Origin: Acetobacteraceae bacterium
GTDB lineage: Bacteria > Pseudomonadota > Alphaproteobacteria > Acetobacterales > Acetobacteraceae
DNA: 49,508 bases
Assembly (NCBI GenBank): GCA_027488195.1
Contig: JAIYCD010000258.1
Span: forward strand, 1 to 49,508
Direction: 5' to 3'
Shown: piece by piece, positions 7,608 through 15,616 of the stretch
How positions within the stretch are numbered: position 1 is the first letter of the stretch
How the letters are laid out: the number at the start of each line of letters is the position of its first letter
Made by a program: the position numbers and the translations under genes
The notes under the pieces: generated by a model
Databases searched by the model: none
The model's input: the letters and a program-made list of their open reading frames with translations, nothing else
Told to the model about the DNA's origin: nothing

Positions 7608-10604
7608 ATGGTTCATAACCCTGCGGCCCACCCGCCACTCCTGGGCCGTCAGTCGGAAGCCAGCATGTTCGAAGCGCGCGTCAAAGCCATCCTCGGCCCC
7701 ACCAACACGGGCAAGACCCATCTCGCGATGGAGCGCATGCTCGCGCACTCCTCGGGGATCATCGGCTTCCCGCTGCGCCTCCTGGCGCGCGAGAATTATG
7801 ATCGGATGGTGGCGCAGAAGGGCGAGAAGCACGTCGCCCTCATCACCGGCGAGGAAAAGATCGTCCCGCCCGAGGCCAAGTGGTTCGCCTGCACGGTCGA
7901 GGCCATGCCGCTCGACCGCCGCGTCGAGTTCCTGGCGGTGGATGAGATCCAGCTCTGCGCCGATCCCGATCGCGGCCATATCTTCACCGACCGGCTGCTG
8001 CATGCGCGCGGCCTGGTCGAGACGATGTTCATGGGGGCGGAGACCATCCGCCCGCTGCTGCAGCGCCTGGTGCCGCAGGTCGAGATCGAGACCCGCCCGC
8101 GCCTCTCCAAGCTCGAACATGCCGGCCCCGCCAAGCTGACGCGCCTGCCCGCCCGCAGCGCCGTCGTCGCCTTCAGCGCGGCCGAGGTCTATGCGATCGC
8201 GGAGGCCATCCGCCGCCGGCGTGGCGGTTGCGCGGTGGTGATGGGGCGCCTCAGCCCCCGCACCCGCAATGCCCAGGTGAAGATGTACCAGGACCGCGAG
8301 GTGGATTTCCTGGTCGCGACGGATGCCATCGGCATGGGCCTCAACATGGATGTGGACCATGTGGCCTTCGCCAGCCTCAACAAGTTCGACGGCCACGCGC
8401 CGCGCCAGCTGACGCCCCAGGAAGCCGCGCAGATCGCCGGCCGCGCGGGCCGCGGCATGCGCGATGGCACCTTCGGCGTGACGGGCGAATGCCCGCCCTT
8501 GCCCGAGGAGATGGTCGAAAAGATCGAAGGCCATCATTTCGAGCCCATCCAGGCGCTGGCCTGGCGCAACAGTGACCTCGACTTCGGGGGCATCGAGGCG
8601 CTGCTGGACAGCCTGGGCGCGGCCCCCCCGCAGCCGGGCCTCACCAAGGGCCATGACGCGACGGACCACATCACGCTGAGCCTGCTGGCGCGTGAGGAAG
8701 CGATCCGCCGCATGGCGTCCTCCAGGTCGCGCCTGCAATTGCTGTGGGAAACCTGCCAGGTGCCGGATTTCCGCAAGCTCGCGGATGACACGCATACGCG
8801 CCTCTGCGCCAAGCTCTTCACGCATCTCTGCGAGGATGGGCACCTGCCGTCGGACTGGATCGCCTCGCAGATCGCGGGCTGCACCAGCATCGAGGGCGAC
8901 CTCGACACGCTGATGACGCGGCTCTCCTCCATCCGCGTCTGGGCCTATATCGCCGCCCGCGCCGATTGGGTGCGCGACGCCGCGACCCAGCAGGAGGCCG
9001 CCCGCGCCGCCGAGGATGCGGTGAGCGACGCCCTGCATGAGCGCCTGACCGCCCGCTTCGTGGACCGCCGCGCCGCCCATTTGATCCGCAGCCTGGACAA
9101 CACCGAGGAAGACCTGCTCAGCGCCGTCACGCGCCAGGGCGAGGTGGTGGTCGAGGGCCACAAGGTCGGCCGCGTCGTCGGCTTCGAATTCCAGCCCGAG
9201 CTGGGCGAGGGCGGCGAGGAGGAGAAGAAGCTCGTCCTGCGCGCCGCCCGCCGTGCGCTGGTGCAGGAGATCCCCCGCCGGGTCGCGGCGCTGGACATCG
9301 CGAAGACCGAAAGCTTCGGCCTGACGCCCGAGCACCGCATCACCTGGGACGGCGCCGAGATCGCCCGCCTCAAGATGGGCAGCGAGCCGGGCAAGCCGCT
9401 GATCGAGGTGAGGGATTCGGAATTCCTGGACGGCCCGCAGCGCGAGCGCATCCGCGCGCGCCTGGCCGGCTGGATCGAAAGCGTGGTCGCCAAGGACCTG
9501 GCCGCCATCGCGGCCATCGAGGCCAAGGCCGCCGAGGACAACACGCTGCGCGGCCCGGCCTTCCAGCTGCGCGAGACTCTGGGGCTCAAGCCCGGCGACA
9601 CGCGCAACCATATCGGCCAGGAGCTGCGGACCAAGCTGAAGGCCATCGGCATCCGCGCCGGGCGCTTCGCGCTCTATGTGCCGGAGGCGCTGAAGCCGCG
9701 CCCCATGGCGCTGCGCGCGCAGATCTGGGCGCTGAGCTACGAGGTACCGACGCCCAACCTGCCGGCGCCGGGCCTGGTCTCCATCCCGAGCGACGGCGTC
9801 ATGGCGCTCTCCTGGCCGCCGGGTTTTGCCGCGATGATGGGCTGGCTGCCGGCCGGCCCCGTGCTGCTGCGCCTGGACGTGGCGGAGCGCGTGGCGGCCG
9901 AGCTCGGCTACCTCACGCGCCGCGCGCCCGCGCCGCTGCCCTCCGAGATCCTCGGCCGCTTCGGCATCAAGGGCGATGCGCTGGGGCCGGTGCTGGCGGA
10001 ACTCGGCTTCCGGCTCATCCCCTCCGAGCCGCTGCCCGAGGGGGAGGAAGGCCCGGTGCTGCCGACCATGGTGGCCTGGGCGCGCCCGGCCCAGGCGCCG
10101 CGCCACAACAACCGTCCGCAGCGCGGCCGTGGCCCGCAGCGCGCGGCCCCGGCGGATGGCGCGGCCCCCGCCGAGGGGGCCGAGAACCGTCCGCCCCGCC
10201 GAGACGGCCCGCGGCGCGACCGCAACCGCCATGCGCCCCGGCCCCCGGCCGAGGGGCAGCCCGTTGGCGGCCAGGCCGCCGAGACCCCGCGCCCGCAGGA
10301 GGGGCGTGGTCCCCGCCCCGAAGGCCGGAACGATGGCCCCCGCCGCGAGGGCTTCCGCAAGGATGGCCCGCGCCGCGATGGAGCGCCCTCGGGTGGCCCC
10401 GGGCGCGACGGTCCGAAGCGCGAAGGCCCCCGCCGCGATGGGCCGCGCGATGGGCCGCGCGATGGGCCGCGCGATGGCTCACGCCCGGGCGGCCGCGACC
10501 GTGGCCCCGGCGGGCCTGAGACGCGGACCTTCCATGAGGACCGCCCCAGCGCCAAGGTGGAGGACAGCCCCTTCGCCGCGCTGATGAAGCTCAAGCTGAA
10601 GTAA
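7608..10604 (+). CDS. SUV3-like DExH RNA helicase with disordered Arg/Gly/Asp-rich tail
   Basis: A 998-residue helicase of the SUV3/mitochondrial-degradosome family. Motif I is GPTNTGKTHLA (residues 30-40), the DExH box is AVDEIQLC (about 110-117), and motif VI is in QIAGRAGRGMRDGTFG (about 275-290). After the helicase core (to about residue 420) comes a long conserved alphaproteobacterial region. From about residue 825 there is a low-complexity tail rich in Arg, Gly, Pro and Asp, including tandem RDGP units. ATG at 7608 is used; ATG at 7665 would drop 19 non-conserved residues. SUV3 helicases unwind structured RNA for degradation. The S4 RNA-binding protein 3 bp downstream suggests a shared role in RNA metabolism. 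Confidence 0.9.
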   Translation: MVHNPAAHPPLLGRQSEASMFEARVKAILGPTNTGKTHLAMERMLAHSSGIIGFPLRLLARENYDRMVAQKGEKHVALITGEEKIVPPEAKWFACTVEAMPLDRRVEFLAVDEIQLCADPDRGHIFTDRLLHARGLVETMFMGAETIRPLLQRLVPQVEIETRPRLSKLEHAGPAKLTRLPARSAVVAFSAAEVYAIAEAIRRRRGGCAVVMGRLSPRTRNAQVKMYQDREVDFLVATDAIGMGLNMDVDHVAFASLNKFDGHAPRQLTPQEAAQIAGRAGRGMRDGTFGVTGECPPLPEEMVEKIEGHHFEPIQALAWRNSDLDFGGIEALLDSLGAAPPQPGLTKGHDATDHITLSLLAREEAIRRMASSRSRLQLLWETCQVPDFRKLADDTHTRLCAKLFTHLCEDGHLPSDWIASQIAGCTSIEGDLDTLMTRLSSIRVWAYIAARADWVRDAATQQEAARAAEDAVSDALHERLTARFVDRRAAHLIRSLDNTEEDLLSAVTRQGEVVVEGHKVGRVVGFEFQPELGEGGEEEKKLVLRAARRALVQEIPRRVAALDIAKTESFGLTPEHRITWDGAEIARLKMGSEPGKPLIEVRDSEFLDGPQRERIRARLAGWIESVVAKDLAAIAAIEAKAAEDNTLRGPAFQLRETLGLKPGDTRNHIGQELRTKLKAIGIRAGRFALYVPEALKPRPMALRAQIWALSYEVPTPNLPAPGLVSIPSDGVMALSWPPGFAAMMGWLPAGPVLLRLDVAERVAAELGYLTRRAPAPLPSEILGRFGIKGDALGPVLAELGFRLIPSEPLPEGEEGPVLPTMVAWARPAQAPRHNNRPQRGRGPQRAAPADGAAPAEGAENRPPRRDGPRRDRNRHAPRPPAEGQPVGGQAAETPRPQEGRGPRPEGRNDGPRREGFRKDGPRRDGAPSGGPGRDGPKREGPRRDGPRDGPRDGPRDGSRPGGRDRGPGGPETRTFHEDRPSAKVEDSPFAALMKLKLK
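10434..10481 (+). repeat. 12-bp tandem repeat in helicase tail
   Basis: The unit CGCGATGGGCCG occurs three times exactly (10434-10445, 10446-10457, 10458-10469), followed by a partly matching fourth unit to 10481. Each unit encodes Arg-Asp-Gly-Pro, so copy-number change would keep the frame and alter only the length of the disordered tail. Confidence 0.85.
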
Positions 10605-10607
10605 CGG

Positions 10608-10886
10608 ATGGAGGGCGGCGCGCCCTTCCTGCGTCTCGATGCCTGGCTCTGGCATGCGCGCCTGGCCCGGTCGAAGGCGGAATGCGCGGCGCTGATCGAA
10701 GGGGGCGGCTTCCGCCTCAACCGCCAGCCCGTCACCAAGGCCCATGCGCGCCTCCGCGTGGGCGATGTGCTGACCTTCCCGCACCATGGCGAGGTGCATG
10801 TCTGGCGCGTGCTGGAACTGGGCCAGCGGCGCGGCCCGCCCGCGGAAGCGCGCGGCCTTTACGAGAAGATTTCAATCACGGAATGA
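10608..10886 (+). CDS. S4-domain RNA-binding protein, Hsp15-like
   Basis: A 92-residue protein that is almost entirely an S4 domain: LRLDAWLWHARLARSKAEC (residues 7-25), IEGGGFRLNRQPVTKAHARLRVGDVL (about 29-54). This is the layout of Hsp15 (HslR), which binds stalled 50S subunits carrying nascent chains. The usual basic C-terminal tail of E. coli Hsp15 is short here (GQRRGPPAEARGLYEKIS). ATG at 10608 lies 3 bp after the helicase stop, so the two are probably one transcript. The specific Hsp15 role is a family-level inference. Confidence 0.85.
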   Translation: MEGGAPFLRLDAWLWHARLARSKAECAALIEGGGFRLNRQPVTKAHARLRVGDVLTFPHHGEVHVWRVLELGQRRGPPAEARGLYEKISITE

Positions 10887-10961
10887 TGCGGCCGGAAGGC
10901 TGGACAATCCCGCCCGCGAGGGCCATTCCTAAGGTCTTCTTCGCTATCGGGAGCTGTCTTT

Positions 10962-11294
10962 GTGACCTACGTCGTCACTGAAAACTGCATCAAGTGCAAG
11001 TACATGGACTGCGTGGAAGTCTGTCCGGTGGACTGCTTCTACGTCGGCGAGAACATGCTCGTGATCCATCCCGACGAGTGCATCGATTGCGGCGTCTGCG
11101 AGCCCGAATGCCCCGCCGAGGCCATCCTGCCCGACAGCGACGACAAGGCCACCGCCTGGGTCGAGATGAACCGCAATTACGCCCAGGCCTGGCCGAACAT
11201 CACCCGCAAGGGTGAGCCGCCCGCCGATGCGGATGAATGGAAGGACAAGCCCGGCAAGCTCGCGCTTCTGAGCCCGGAACCCGGCAAGCCCTGA
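10962..11294 (+). CDS. fdxA: Seven-iron ferredoxin, FdxA type
   Basis: A 110-residue ferredoxin of the Azotobacter FdI/FdxA class. Cysteines at 9, 17 and 50 fit the [3Fe-4S] cluster, and cysteines at 21, 40, 43 and 46 fit the [4Fe-4S] cluster; further cysteines at 12 and 25 match the family pattern. The second motif reads [12 protein letters not shown]. The C-terminal region (residues 57-110, [15 protein letters not shown]) is the usual FdxA extension. The start is GTG at 10962, which places the first cysteine at residue 9 as in relatives. It is a soluble cytoplasmic electron carrier; its redox partner cannot be read here. A hairpin that may end its transcript follows at 11312-11334. Confidence 0.93.
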   Translation: MTYVVTENCIKCKYMDCVEVCPVDCFYVGENMLVIHPDECIDCGVCEPECPAEAILPDSDDKATAWVEMNRNYAQAWPNITRKGEPPADADEWKDKPGKLALLSPEPGKP

Positions 11295-11311
11295 CCCGGC
11301 GCACGGACCGC

Positions 11312-11353
11312 GCCCGCTGGTCACTCCAGTGGGCGTGACCCGTGCCGTTTTTT
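11312..11353 (+). terminator. Likely terminator of fdxA
   Basis: GCCCGCTGG (11312-11320) pairs with CCAGTGGGC (11326-11334) across a 5-base loop, with one G-U pair. A run of six T lies at 11348-11353, 13 bases after the stem. This is a weaker arrangement than a textbook intrinsic terminator. Confidence 0.45.
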
Positions 11354-11363
11354 GTGCTAGGCT
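11335..11363 (+). promoter_or_regulatory. Possible promoter of the carD-sufE unit
   Basis: GTGACC (11335-11340) and TAGGCT (11358-11363) are separated by 17 bp, directly after the fdxA hairpin. A leader of about 95 bases would precede the carD ATG at 11465. The -10 fits and the -35 matches 4 of 6 positions. Confidence 0.35.
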
Positions 11364-11464
11364 CCGGGGGCGGAGACGTCGTCGGCCCTTGCCCATCCCG
11401 CTTGGCCTTGGGCGGGGGGCGTGCGTTCCGAATCTTTCCTCGGCATGCAGGAGCATAGCGCCCC

Positions 11465-12694
11465 ATGGCCTCGTCATCCAAGTCGGCCAAGCCCGTCGTC
11501 AAGGCGAAGGCCAAGACCAAGGTTGCCGCCAGCCCCGCCCGCAAGCCGGTGGCCCCGAAGCCTGCCCCAAAAGCGGCGGCGAAGCCGGTGAAGAAGCCCG
11601 CCGCCAAGCCAGTGACGAAAGCGGCGGCGAAACCGGCTCCCGTCAAGGCGCCGGCCAAGGCTGCCGCCAAGGCCAAGGCTGCTACCAAGGCCAAGCCGGC
11701 CGCCAAGGCGAAGCCGGCCACCATGCCCGCGCCCAAGCCCGTCCAGGCCAAGGCCAAGCCGGTCGCGGCTCCGGTCAAGTCCAAGCCCGCCCCGCCGCCC
11801 GCCACCAAGACCAAGCCAACCGCAGCCGCCCCCGTTCGTTCCAAGCCAAACCCACCGGCGGCCAGTCCCGTCTCCACCAGCAAGGCAACCTTACCTCCAG
11901 TGACCAAGAGCAAGGCCTCCGAGGCCAAGTCCACTCCAAAACCCGCGCCTGAGAAGGCGGCCGCGCCGCCCAAGGTCGCTGCCGTCGAGGCGCCGCCGCC
12001 CGCGCCGGAGCCCGTTGTCGCTGGCCCGCGCCCCTCCATCGTCGTGGCGGCGCCGCCCAACATGCCGGTCCGCAACTCGGGGAACCCGAACTCCCCGCGC
12101 CCGCCCATGGGCCGGCCCAACATGCCGCCCTCCTTCGCCGTCCGCAGCCCGGGCCGCCCGGGCTTCGCCGAGGGCCAGGCCACGCCGCCCCGCCCGCCCG
12201 GCCCCAAGGTCGAGTTCAAGGCGGGCGACCATGTGGTCTATCCGACGCATGGCGTCGGCACCGTGCAGGGCATCGAGGTGATCGAGGTGGCCGGCATGGA
12301 CCACCACATGATCGTCGTCACCTTCGATGAGAACCGCATGACGCTGCGCGTGCCGGTCAACAAGGTGCCGACGGCCGGGCTGCGCAAGCTGTTCACGCCC
12401 AAGGAGTTCGAGGCGGCGATCGACACGCTGAAGGGCCGCGCGCGCATCAAGCGCACCATGTGGTCCCGCCGCGCGCAGGAATACGAGGCGAAGATCAACA
12501 GCGGCGATCCCATCCAGATCGCCGAGGTGGTGCGCGACCTCCAGCGCAATGCCGGGCAGCCCGACCAGTCCTTCAGCGAGCGCCAGATCTATGAGCAGGC
12601 GCTGGAGCGCCTGGCCGCCGAATACGCGGCGATCGAGAAGATCGACAAGCTGGCCGCCAGCGACGCGCTGGTCGCCTTCGCCAAGTCCACGTGA
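11465..12694 (+). CDS. CarD/CdnL-family transcription factor with histone-H1-like N-terminus
   Basis: A 409-residue protein with two distinct parts. Residues about 250-405 are a CarD/CdnL domain: FKAGDHVVYPTHGVGTVQGI opens the Tudor-like RNA polymerase-interacting part, and KVPTAGLRKL followed by a helical C-terminal part (WSRRAQEYEAKINSGD) makes the DNA-binding half. CdnL proteins stabilise RNA polymerase open complexes and are usually about 160-170 residues. The first about 170 residues here are almost only Lys, Ala, Pro, Val and Thr, with repeated AKPA/AAKAK units like histone H1 or bacterial HctB/AlgP tails. A Pro-rich linker (about 170-248) joins the parts. The ATG at 11465 has AGGAG at 11449-11453. 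Its TGA overlaps the GTG of sufE. Confidence 0.88.
   Translation: MASSSKSAKPVVKAKAKTKVAASPARKPVAPKPAPKAAAKPVKKPAAKPVTKAAAKPAPVKAPAKAAAKAKAATKAKPAAKAKPATMPAPKPVQAKAKPVAAPVKSKPAPPPATKTKPTAAAPVRSKPNPPAASPVSTSKATLPPVTKSKASEAKSTPKPAPEKAAAPPKVAAVEAPPPAPEPVVAGPRPSIVVAAPPNMPVRNSGNPNSPRPPMGRPNMPPSFAVRSPGRPGFAEGQATPPRPPGPKVEFKAGDHVVYPTHGVGTVQGIEVIEVAGMDHHMIVVTFDENRMTLRVPVNKVPTAGLRKLFTPKEFEAAIDTLKGRARIKRTMWSRRAQEYEAKINSGDPIQIAEVVRDLQRNAGQPDQSFSERQIYEQALERLAAEYAAIEKIDKLAASDALVAFAKST
11477..11980 (+). repeat. Lys/Ala/Pro-rich low-complexity coding tract
   Basis: Degenerate AAG-GCC/AAG-CCG codon repeats encode AKP, AAKAK and KPAPK units over about 165 residues of the CarD-family protein. The repeats are imperfect and contain many synonymous changes, so the tract looks old rather than freshly expanded. 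Confidence 0.75.
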
Positions 12695-13119
12695 CGACCG
12701 CGAACACCGCCAGCATCGAGGAGGTCATCGCCGATCTCGAGGAGGGCTTCGCCCTCTTCGATGACTGGGAGGACCGCTACCGCTACCTGATGGACATGGG
12801 GCGCGACCTCTCGCCCCTGGCACCGGAGGAGATGGTGGAGGCCAACCGCGTCTCCGGCTGTCAGTCCCGCGTGTGGCTGGTGCCGCGCGTCGAGGAGGGG
12901 CGCGTTCATCTGCGCGCGGCGAGCGACGCCGCCTTCGTGCAGGGACTGCTGGCCCTGGTGCTGCGCGTGCTGGATGGCCGCCGCGCGGAGGAGATCCTGG
13001 CGACGGATGCGGGCTTCCTCACGCGCCTCGGCCTGGGCGAGCATCTCAGCCTCTCGCGCCGCAATGGCGTGATGGCGGTGCTGGCGCGCATCCAGTCCGC
13101 CGCGAAGGCTGCGCTTTAG
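12691..13119 (+). CDS. sufE: SufE-family cysteine desulfurase sulfur acceptor
   Basis: A 142-residue SufE protein. The signature VSGCQSRVWLV places the sulfur-accepting cysteine at residue 57. The rest follows the family: LEEGFALFDDWEDRYRYLMDMG at the N-terminus and a LGLGEHLSLSRRNGV block near the C-terminus. SufE takes persulfide sulfur from SufS and passes it to the SufBCD scaffold in the cytosol. The GTG start at 12691 overlaps the carD stop. No other suf genes are in the window. Its last 74 bp overlap the convergent methyltransferase gene. Occurrence near fdxA fits iron-sulfur metabolism, though the carD gene lies between them. Confidence 0.9.
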   Translation: MTTANTASIEEVIADLEEGFALFDDWEDRYRYLMDMGRDLSPLAPEEMVEANRVSGCQSRVWLVPRVEEGRVHLRAASDAAFVQGLLALVLRVLDGRRAEEILATDAGFLTRLGLGEHLSLSRRNGVMAVLARIQSAAKAAL

Positions 13120-13975
13120 GTGACGTGGGCCGCCGCGCCACCAGCAGCCGGTAGCGCACCCAGCCCTCGGTCTGCAGGCCCTCCAGCAGCAATCCGCCGA
13201 TCTCCGCCTCCGCCCGGACGCCGAGGCCGAGCAGGCGCGGCAGCCAGGTGCTGCGCCGCAATGCCTCCAGGCGCGGCGCCACCGCCGCCATGCCGCGCAC
13301 CTGCAGCAGCGGGTTCAGATCCCGCTCGCCCAGCAGGGTCAGCCCGGCCGCTTGCAGCGCCGCGACCCAGCCCGCCCGATCCGGCGCCACCGGGCAGCGC
13401 CAATAGCGCTTGAAGCCTTCGAGGCGCGCCGCCGCCTCGGGCGGCAGGTCGGGTTCGGGCATGTCATCCACCACCAGCAAATGCCCGCCGGGGGCCAGGC
13501 GCGCCGCCAGCCCGGCCAGCGTGGCGGCAGGATCGGCGCTGTGGATCAGGCTCTCGATGCCGTAGATCAGGTCGAAGGGTCCCTCGGGCGGCGCGTCGTA
13601 GGATTGCACCTGCACGCGCACGCGCCCCGCGAGCCCCGCTGCCGCCAGCGCCGCATTGCCGCGCGCCGCCTGCTCGGGCGAGAGGGTCAGGCCGGTCCAG
13701 TCGCCGCCGAGGCGCGGCGCCAGGTCGAGCATGGTGGCGCCATAGCCGCAGCCGGCATCGAGCACGCGGGGCGCCTCGGGCAGGGCCACGCCCTCCAGCA
13801 TCAGGCGATGGATGACGAGCGGCGAGGCCGGGCCGCCGGCCGGGTCGGCCAAGGCACGATGCACCGGGTGCACCGCCTCGCCGGCGGCGCGCCGCTCGCG
13901 ATAGAAGGAGATGCCATCGAGCCAGCGGTAGTAGCGCTTCACCCGCCGCGCCTGGCGATCGGAAAGGGAGGACAT
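13046..13975 (-). CDS. Class I SAM-dependent methyltransferase
   Basis: A 309-residue Rossmann-fold methyltransferase. Motif I is VLDAGCGYGATMLDLA (about residues 70-85), followed by GLTLSPEQAARGNAALAAAG (the acidic loop position is replaced by T-L-S as in cyclopropane-synthase and sterol-methylase relatives), then FDLIYGIESLIHSADP and LAPGGHLLVVDDMPEP. The GxTLSPxQ pattern favours small-molecule or lipid methyltransferases. The substrate is unknown. It overlaps the sufE 3' end by 74 bp, and the last about 25 residues (Arg/Pro/Cys-rich) come from that overlap. It lies 19 bp before flhG on the opposite side and reads the same way as the flagellar operon, so co-transcription is possible. Confidence 0.8.
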   Translation of the reverse strand: MSSLSDRQARRVKRYYRWLDGISFYRERRAAGEAVHPVHRALADPAGGPASPLVIHRLMLEGVALPEAPRVLDAGCGYGATMLDLAPRLGGDWTGLTLSPEQAARGNAALAAAGLAGRVRVQVQSYDAPPEGPFDLIYGIESLIHSADPAATLAGLAARLAPGGHLLVVDDMPEPDLPPEAAARLEGFKRYWRCPVAPDRAGWVAALQAAGLTLLGERDLNPLLQVRGMAAVAPRLEALRRSTWLPRLLGLGVRAEAEIGGLLLEGLQTEGWVRYRLLVARRPTSPKAQPSRRTGCAPAPPSRHCGARG

Positions 13976-13994
13976 GCCATGGGTTTACATGGCC

Positions 13995-14735
13995 TCAGGC
14001 CGGTTGTCGCGCCCGATGCAATTGGGCGGCAATGGCGCGCAAATCCTCCGCCGCCGGGGTGTTGGGGTGGCGCGTCAGCAAGGGCGCCTGGGCGCGGATG
14101 GCAGCCGGCACCCGCGCATCCCGCCGGACGGCGCCGAGCAGCTTGAGGCCCTGGCCCAGGAAGCCCCGGCAGGCGGCGTCCAGCGCCGCGTGTACCCGCG
14201 CCGGCTGTGCGGCCATGTTCATCAGCAGCCCGACCTCGGCCCCCGGCGCGTCGCGGCGATGCAGCTTCAGCACGGCATAGGCATCGGTCAGCGAGGTCGG
14301 TTCCTCGGTCGCGACCACGATGAGGACATCGGCCCTTGCGGCCAGGGCGCGCTGCGCCGCGCCGATGCCCGCGCCCAGGTCGAGCACGACCCAGTCCATC
14401 GGCAGGCCGCGCAGCATGGCCGTCACCTCCTGCGCGCCCGCGCCATCCAGCGAGGCCAGCGCGGTGGAGCCGGAGCGGCCCGGCAGCACGGCGAAACCGG
14501 CGGCGTGATGCACCAGCGCGGCCTCGGCCGTGCAGCGCCCCGTCAGCACGTCGCCCAGGTCATGCCGGGGGTCGAGGCCGAGTTGCACGTCCACATTGGC
14601 GAGGCCCAGATCGCCATCCACCAGCGCCACGCGGTCACCCGATTCGGCCAGGGCCTGGGCGAGGCCGATGGCAAGGCAGGTCTTGCCGACGCCGCCCTTG
14701 CCGGAGGCGAAAGCGATCAGGCGGGGAGGGCTCAT
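13995..14735 (-). CDS. flhG: MinD/ParA-type ATPase FlhG
   Basis: A 246-residue deviant-Walker ATPase. ASGKGGVGKTCLAIGLA at residues 10-26 is the ParA/MinD P-loop with its signature lysine, and LVDGDLGLANVDVQLGL at about 38-54 is typical of FlhG (FleN, YlxH). VVLDLGAGIG replaces the usual DTxAG. FlhG controls flagellar number and position and works with the SRP-type GTPase FlhF, whose gene overlaps it by 4 bp upstream (14732-14735). It is the last flagellar gene of the leftward operon. An amphipathic membrane-targeting C-terminal helix like that of MinD is not obvious. Confidence 0.88.
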   Translation of the reverse strand: MSPPRLIAFASGKGGVGKTCLAIGLAQALAESGDRVALVDGDLGLANVDVQLGLDPRHDLGDVLTGRCTAEAALVHHAAGFAVLPGRSGSTALASLDGAGAQEVTAMLRGLPMDWVVLDLGAGIGAAQRALAARADVLIVVATEEPTSLTDAYAVLKLHRRDAPGAEVGLLMNMAAQPARVHAALDAACRGFLGQGLKLLGAVRRDARVPAAIRAQAPLLTRHPNTPAAEDLRAIAAQLHRARQPA

Positions 14736-15613
14736 GGCGTCATCTCACGGTCAGGGCCGCCCGCGAGGCGCGCGGCCAGCCAGGCGGGGGAAAGCGGTTG
14801 CAGCCCATGCGCCACCTGCGGGCCGATGCCGGCCTCGGTGAGCGTGAGGCCGATGGCGGCGGCCGAGAGCACGCCGCCCAGCCGCCGCGCCATGTCGAGC
14901 CGCGTCGGCAGCAGATGGCGCGCGCCGAGCTGATGGAAGGCGCGGGCGATCTCCGCACTTTCCTCGGCGTCGAGCCCGGCGGGCAGCACCAGCACGGGCG
15001 TCGCCTCCGCGGCGCGGATCAGGCGGGAGAGGCGCTCGGCCTGGGCCTCGTCGAAGGGGTCGCAGCCGAAGCCATCCACCAGGGCCAGTTGCCCCGGCTG
15101 CCGCGCCTGGAGCGCCTTGGCCAGCGCCTCCGGCACGGCGGCGACGGCGAGTGTGACGCGCAGAAGCCGCGTGAAGGCGGCGAGCTGTTCCACCGCGCCG
15201 GCCCGCGCGCCATCGGCGGTGACGACGATGGGCGTGTGCCCCGCCATCTTCGCCCGGGCCGCGAGCTTGGCGCAGGTCAGCGTCTTGCCGGCGCCGGGCG
15301 GACCCACCAGCAGCAGCGGGCGGTCCTCGGGCAGCGATTCGAAGCCGAGGCGCGCTTCCAGCGCCGCCGCCAGATCCGGCCCTGGAAAGGCCGCGCTGAG
15401 GCCGGGCGAGAGATTGTGCCGCGCCAGCTCCGAGGGCGGGGGCTCCGGCTCGGGCTCGATCAGCTCGGGCTCGGCCAGGTCGAGCGCGGCCGTGACCTCG
15501 ACGCCGCCGGCGACCCGCCGCGTGCCGAGCACCACCGCCTCCTCGCCCAGCGCCTCGCGCACGGCGGTGAGCGCGAGGGTGGCGTTGCGCGCATGAAACA
15601 CCCTGAGGCGCAT
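14732..15613 (-). CDS. flhF: FlhF-like SRP-family GTPase, short and divergent
   Basis: A 293-residue FlhF relative; most FlhF proteins have 380-450 residues. The N-terminal MRLRVFHARNATLALTAVRE and LGTRRVAGGVEV match the FlhF B-domain start. A short acidic/proline linker follows (48-60). The G domain has the P-loop GPPGAGKTLTCAKLA at 104-118 and TADGARAGAVEQL (132-144), as in SRP GTPases. The G3 position, normally DTAGR, reads VDGFGCDP (179-186), and G4 is TRLD rather than TKxD. GTP hydrolysis may therefore be altered. Its role would be placing the first flagellar components at the pole, with FlhG. It is tightly packed between flhA and flhG. Confidence 0.82.
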   Translation of the reverse strand: MRLRVFHARNATLALTAVREALGEEAVVLGTRRVAGGVEVTAALDLAEPELIEPEPEPPPSELARHNLSPGLSAAFPGPDLAAALEARLGFESLPEDRPLLLVGPPGAGKTLTCAKLAARAKMAGHTPIVVTADGARAGAVEQLAAFTRLLRVTLAVAAVPEALAKALQARQPGQLALVDGFGCDPFDEAQAERLSRLIRAAEATPVLVLPAGLDAEESAEIARAFHQLGARHLLPTRLDMARRLGGVLSAAAIGLTLTEAGIGPQVAHGLQPLSPAWLAARLAGGPDREMTP

Positions 15614-15616
15614 GGC

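Noticed and set aside
6255-10232. Very long minus-strand open frame (1325 codons) opposite the SUV3-like helicase
   Set aside because: It is antisense to a clearly conserved helicase, has no family features and an Ala/Arg/Gly/Gln composition typical of GC-rich shadow frames.
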